64,000 nucleotides of DNA from Oscheius onirici (Eukaryota; Nematoda; Chromadorea; Rhabditida; Rhabditidae): NCBI GenBank assembly GCA_932521025.1, contig OW051468.1, forward strand, positions 7,006,064 through 7,070,063, given 5' to 3'. The translations under genes and the position numbers were made by a program. Every line of letters begins with the position of its first letter. The first letter of the stretch is position 1. This document shows, in pieces, positions 59,478 through 64,000 of this stretch. The notes below the pieces were generated by a model. The model made no database searches and was not told the origin of the DNA. It worked only from the letters and a program-made list of their open reading frames with translations.

Positions 59478-62263
59478 TCACCAACAACCGGACTCACCTG
59501 GTTCATCCTCATCGTTAGTCAGCAGAGATTCTTGATCCTGGTCCCCCGTCACAGTCACTCGAGTTTGAGAGCTGTTCTGTTCCACAAGGGCTGCTCCAAT
59601 AAACGACAATGTTATAGGCACGGCCGCGAACAGTTGAAGCATGCTTGGAGGAGAACTCCGGAACAGGGAATCGGCTAAGAAAGAGAGCGGAATGGAGAGA
59701 GTCAGTGAGAGTGATGCCGAGACCGAGTCAGTCATACCGGCAGCCATGAGCCAGAGGTAGTCGGCTAATAGAGTTCCTAGAAAATATTCCCGTTTGATTT
59801 CTGATAGGGACTCACCAAAAACGGCAGAGAGAACAATTGAGCTCAGTTGATATGAATCTGGAAGAGGATAAAGCTTCTCATAGCCGGTCACATCCAGAAC
59901 GAAGATCAACGGAGTACCCACGATGACTCCTAGAAGACCAACAGAGCCTGAAAAAGAGCCTCTTTCGACAGGTTGACCTAGTTTCTAGTCATAAGTCCTT
60001 GACAGACGACCTCCCACAGAAAACTGTATGAGAGAGCAAATGGCCCAGGGTCAACAATTAGCAAAACGGCTGCCGACCTCAACCCATATCAGGAGAGTTA
60101 ACCGAGAGGGCTCTCTTTTGGAAATGCGTCATTTGACCTAGTTCGCAAGTTCAAAAACATGTTGTTCTTTTTGGATTTCCTTGAACCGAGATCACTCGTC
60201 TACGATTACATACTCTAGGAAGGACATAATTTAGGATTACTGTAGATTTGCTTACATATCTATTTTCTAGTTGACGAACAAGATTTCTCGTTTGTGTTTC
60301 AAGCTATCAGTACTAGAAATTTAAGCTCTATGCGATGTATTCACCACCTTATCATTTTTAGGGTCACTGTACATTTGACTGCGTATCTACTTCCTTGTCG
60401 ACGTGTAAGTTTCAGCAGTACAGAACTGCAACCTTTATCGTTTTCTATCCCGTTACAGTTCTATAACAGTTTTAGCAAGGTCTTCTCTTCCGCTACTCCA
60501 GGCCTTTAGACTCATTGGAATTTATGACGACGGGTTGAAATTTGGCGCCAAAACGAGGATGGCTTTGCGAACGGCGCGCGTAACTGCCATTGTACCGACC
60601 GGGTGGCATCAGCAGAACGACCGGTCCGGCTCTCTCCCTGACCACGGGAGAAAAGGCGAAAGTGGCAGCATGGCAGGGCGCGAAACGTGTGCGCAAAAAC
60701 AGCAGATGTTGGGAAGAAATGAGGTCAAAAGAGCCTACCGAACATCAGATTCATGTCAATCTCTCCATATCGATCCATAAATCGGGCATACATGACGAGG
60801 TAGATGGCATAGGCTATGGCAGAGATCTGAACATTTATATATAAGATATTATAAGTGGTACCTGAGCAAGAACAGCACCCGTGAGTTTGGTTGAAAATTG
60901 AGATACGATAAGGACACCCGCTAAGTTCAAAAGTACCAGGATTGCCTGAAGAGGAGTTATTACTGTAACAGAGCGTTCTTGGTGGTTTCCTAGATTACGG
61001 TAGCTCGATAGGTAGACGAGAGATACCGTAACCCGTCTGGAATATCTAGCTCTTACCTTGACTAGGGTAAATTTGGCCTTTTTAGAGGGAAGACACGTAG
61101 AAAGGATGAGAACAAAAAGTGATGATGAGCAAGATATAAGATTCAGTGATGAGACTGATGTGAAGAGAAGAGCCGCCTGGTAGGTGAACGAGCAGGCCAG
61201 CCACTGAAAATGCCTGATAATTTGAAGAAATTGGGAGTCTAACCATTGGCGCGAAGAAGAAAACGGCATATTTTAGACGAGGGGAGCATGTGAAATAGTC
61301 GGAACAGGCCAAAACTTCACGGTAGGGAAGCCGAGCTCGTTGTGCGTCGATTGCTTCACTGCTGGGAAGTCGGCGGACCTGAGAAGGTATGTATTCAGTT
61401 TCCTGTCATCAACAGAGATCTCAAGACTAGTTTAGACTAGAGACGTCCAGACGACCTTAAATATAAAACGTCTTTTGGGGATTCTCTGAACCTTTAGGAG
61501 CACGAGTTCGAAATACCGTTAGAGTCACTAAATCTGTCAACAATTGCATTAATCTGTGTGTCTTGGAATAGAAGTCATTCAAACGAACTGAGAATACTGT
61601 ATCAAAGAGGGCATGGACTTCGATTCAGTCGGGACTAGCACTTAAGTTTGAGCGTACTAATCAGCTCTTCCGACCAAAATAACCGGTACTCACCTCTCTC
61701 CGTTCAGAGAACCGTATCCTCCTCACAGGGTCTCCTTCATTGTCACTCTCTGATATTGTGGAGACTGTCTCAAAGCCTTCCGGCTCCTAAAATACCACTA
61801 AATCACCGTTTATAGTATGAAATTGTTAGAAAAATAGAGAACAGAATACGTGCGATAGACAACAGACAGTGTGAGCCGACCCACCAAGGCATTGACGTTA
61901 ACCTCGTCCATCTCGAGGTCGCTCTCCTCGTTTAATATTTTGTATTTGTGCTATAAAAACGTTAATAGACGAGGACACAAGCTGTTTATTGTTGAGAAAA
62001 TGGGCAGAAAACTTACCTCTGACTCCGAGGGCGAGGAGAAGAGATAGCGCACGAAGTATATGCATAGCATACAAGTTTTCACGTAGACTGTGAAAAACGG
62101 TCGACGGAAGTCTTCATCGATGAATATAAACTAGAGTTCCTAATGCAGAGAATGGTGCTTTGCTTACGCTAGTGAGTTCAGTGGAGAGTACCCACAGGAT
62201 GTTGACAACAACGAGCAATATGGATCCGATGAACCGTCTGTCAGCGGACCCTACTGATGGCAT
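59478..62263 (-). CDS. SLC35F5-like multi-pass transporter
   Basis: Exons encode a membrane protein with IGSILLVVVNILWVLSTELT, FTVYVKTCMLCIYFVRYLF and the conserved cytoplasmic VRRLPSSEAIDAQRARLPY. Further on come WLACSFTYQAALLFTSVSSL, KAILVLLNLAGVLIVSQFST, ISAIAYAIYLVMYARFMDRY, YLWLMAAGMTDSVSASLSLT and LSIPLSFLADSLF. The order and motifs match SLC35F5, a drug/metabolite-superfamily member with poorly known substrate. Some residues upstream of the Met at 62263 are also open (for example WYIKSVLSFCEFND), so the true start may be further up. The C terminus (DDEPGESGCW) may instead splice on, because a GTGAGT donor lies just before the stop. Exon boundaries are not all refined. Confidence 0.82.
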
Positions 62264-63072
62264 CGGCCCTGAACATCCGTTGAGGGAGTCATTGAATTCG
62301 CAGAAAGAAAGAACGCTTTTGATATACCAAGACACTATATGAGGGGAAAGTAGACCTAAAGAAAACAAGCTGAGAGAGCACATGTTGTCCAAAGGCAATC
62401 GAGAAAAGAGAGTTTTCAGACAAATTTCGATGATTGGAGACGTTCAGACCTTTAGCGGCTTCGGTCGGTGGGAAACTACCGATCGAACATCATTGAACGA
62501 GTGATATATTCACAGAGAAAACAGAGCAATTTGGAGAGGAGTTTCACTGAAGTGGACGTAGACCGTCAGCATGAAGCATCGTGATGTTCAGATGGATATT
62601 GGAAAGCTAGTCACGGGGTGTCCCATGACTTCTCACTAGGGACAATGTCAATGCCGATAAACGACGACGACGACATATTCAGTTTTTCTAGCACCAAAAG
62701 TAGAAACAAAGTATTTTGAATAGTTCGAAATGAATGTTTCTCACAGAAATGTCCGAAGAAATATCGAAAAGCACTGAAAACCTGAATTCGTTGTCAAAAG
62801 ATCTTGTGTAAAGCTTTCTCTGACAGTTTTACACAGTTTTTTAATTGGTAACTGCTAGACAAGATGTCTTGTTAAGAAGGAAAGTAGGCTGAAGGATTAT
62901 TATGGGTGAATAGAGTCAGACAAGCTTTCCATAAAATTGCTACGTGGTCTCACTGCAATGTTGGGCGCAGTTATCGCGATCTATCGCGAAGAGACCTTCC
63001 CTCCCTTTTATGAGTAAAAAAAATTATGATTTATTCCAAACGTGTTAAGATCTGTTCAAAAAAAAAAAGAAC
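62264..63072. other. Upstream of SLC35F5-like gene; no gene recognised
   Basis: It may include a 5' exon of the transporter, since an acceptor-like TTTTCTTTAG is readable on the minus strand near 62354. Beyond that I see nothing. Confidence 0.35.
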
Positions 63073-63246
63073 GCAACAATAACCCATAAATATTTCGCTT
63101 CGAGAACCACAAACCACTCAAGCGCAGCAATTCACCGTTGAGAAAATCAAGAAATCGGTTTGAATTGTTGTAGTTTACCCTGAAAATCAGTGGTTTGTGG
63201 TTCTCGAAGCGAAATATTTATGGGTTACTGTTGCATTCTTTTTTTT
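63060..63246. repeat. Foldback element 1 (about 185 bp)
   Basis: The left arm includes ACCCATAAATATTTCGCTTC and GAGAACCACAAACCACT. The right arm is its complement, AGTGGTTTGTGGTTCTCGAA and GCGAAATATTTATGGGT. The ends are A and T runs around GAACGCAACA and TGTTGCATTC. The near-perfect arms suggest recent insertion of a MITE. Confidence 0.8.
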
Positions 63247-63264
63247 AAACAGACTTTAGAAGGA

Positions 63265-63685
63265 AAAAGTAAACGCAATCAAGGCAGCGCAGGCTTGTTG
63301 AGCTGCGCTGCGGCCAGGTTGGACTTTGCGGCGGGCTAAAAAAATTCATTTGGCATTTTTTTTGTTTCCAAATACGTCCCCCGATTAGATTTAGTTTTGC
63401 CATCAGAAAAATTGGAAGAAAATCGAAAACTGACGACAAAAATAGAAGAAAATGCGGTTTTTTGACGAAATTCGGTAGAAATAGCAGTTTTCTTCGATTT
63501 TCATTGTCAGTTTTCGATTTTCTTCCAATTTTTCTGATGACAAAACTAAATCTAATCGGGGACGTATTTGGAAACAAAAAAAATCCGAAATAAATTTTTT
63601 TAGCACGCCGCAAAGTCCAACCTGGCCGCGGCGCAGCTCAGACCGCAGCGCAGGTTTTCAACAAGCCAGAGGCAGCGTTTGGAAG
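63265..63685. repeat. Foldback element 2 (about 420 bp)
   Basis: The arms begin near AAACGC, continue through GGCTTGTTGA and GCTGCGCTGCGG, and include CCAGGTTGGACTTTGCGGCG. The inner arms carry TTTGTTTCCAAATACGTCCC and CCGATTAGATTTAGTTTTG, with AATTGGAAGAAAATCGAAAA towards the centre near 63475. The outer ends are less well matched than the inner arms. It lies directly beside foldback 1. Confidence 0.8.
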
Positions 63686-64000
63686 TTTTTGGAATAAGTG
63701 ATGTTTGAATTCCCGCTAAATAGAAACATTGTCTGCTTATATACTCTGGCGGATTTCGGCAGTCTTCAAATTGTCTTGCTCCTTCCTTTTTTCTCAATTT
63801 CGATCCCGTCTCCCATTGATTTTTTTCTTTACTTATTCAATGTTTCACGGCCAAAAAAGAAAATCGACCAGGTGTTATGTACCTCGTCAATCCATGCTCG
63901 ATTGCTAAAGGTCTCACCACGAATTTACGCGTTGGTTTAGTCAACGAAAGTATGCCGCTTCGATTTCCTCCTCGTCGTCGCTTTTCTGGGTCGAGGACTA
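63686..64000. other. Right edge, no gene supported
   Basis: A plus-strand frame from about 63878 to the edge (MYLVNPCSIAKGLTTN ... RFPPRRRFSGSRT) stays open and could be the first exon of a gene continuing outside the window. There is too little to judge. Confidence 0.25.

Noticed and set aside
60493-60844. Frames on both strands inside an SLC35F5 intron
   Set aside because: They do not continue the transporter's reading frame or match its family; treated as intronic.
1-64000. CRISPR arrays, bacterial operons or contamination
   Set aside because: No direct-repeat array with spacers, and nearly all genes are intron-containing with eukaryotic splice sites.

Overview
The window looks like nuclear DNA of a nematode, possibly a lineage distant from Caenorhabditis. 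Genes are compact. Introns are mostly about 35 to 60 nt, run from GTRAGT-type donors to TTTCAG or TTTAG acceptors, and show no strand bias. Several gene families are nematode-flavoured: an MSP-domain protein, a large Kunitz plus cysteine-rich secreted protein, and CX-module-like membrane proteins. Many start codons sit a few bases after a TTTCAG-like site, which would fit trans-splicing. All calls rest on reading the sequence and on remembered family motifs; no search was run. For about a dozen genes I joined the exons by hand and the total length closed in frame, and I say so in those entries.

Left part (1-17 kb): the 3' two thirds of an NRBP pseudokinase gene; a 15-exon Kunitz protein gene beginning 14 nt after the NRBP stop; a small secreted protein of unknown family; convergent to it, an MSP-domain coiled-coil protein ending in a CaaX-like motif; a divergent 7TM receptor; and a secreted protein with four CUB-like modules.

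Middle left (17-30 kb): a repeat-rich interval with a minisatellite and tRNA-like SINE fragments, an unknown five-exon gene, two tandem RRM-protein paralogues that each carry a lesion, and two tandem CX-like membrane protein genes. About 2.4 kb follows in which I see no gene.

Centre (30-48 kb): a dense housekeeping and signalling block. It holds MEK (MAPKK), NDUFS5 of complex I, a RASL12-like GTPase whose ATG overlaps the stop of a DET1 homologue, a small basic protein, mitochondrial ribosomal protein mL38, a ZDHHC3/7-type palmitoyltransferase, an SH3BGR-like acidic protein and a UPRT homologue.

Right part (48-64 kb): about 3.5 kb without a recognisable gene, then a peptide-type class A GPCR, an E75/Rev-erb nuclear receptor with a far-upstream first exon, an SLC35F5-like transporter and a cluster of foldback repeats.

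The most notable structural finding is a pair of about 860 bp elements, one inside an NRBP intron and one at 22.6-23.4 kb in opposite orientation. Both have poly-C/poly-G-rich inverted ends and both are flanked by a perfect 9 bp target duplication, which points to a non-autonomous Mutator-like DNA transposon family.
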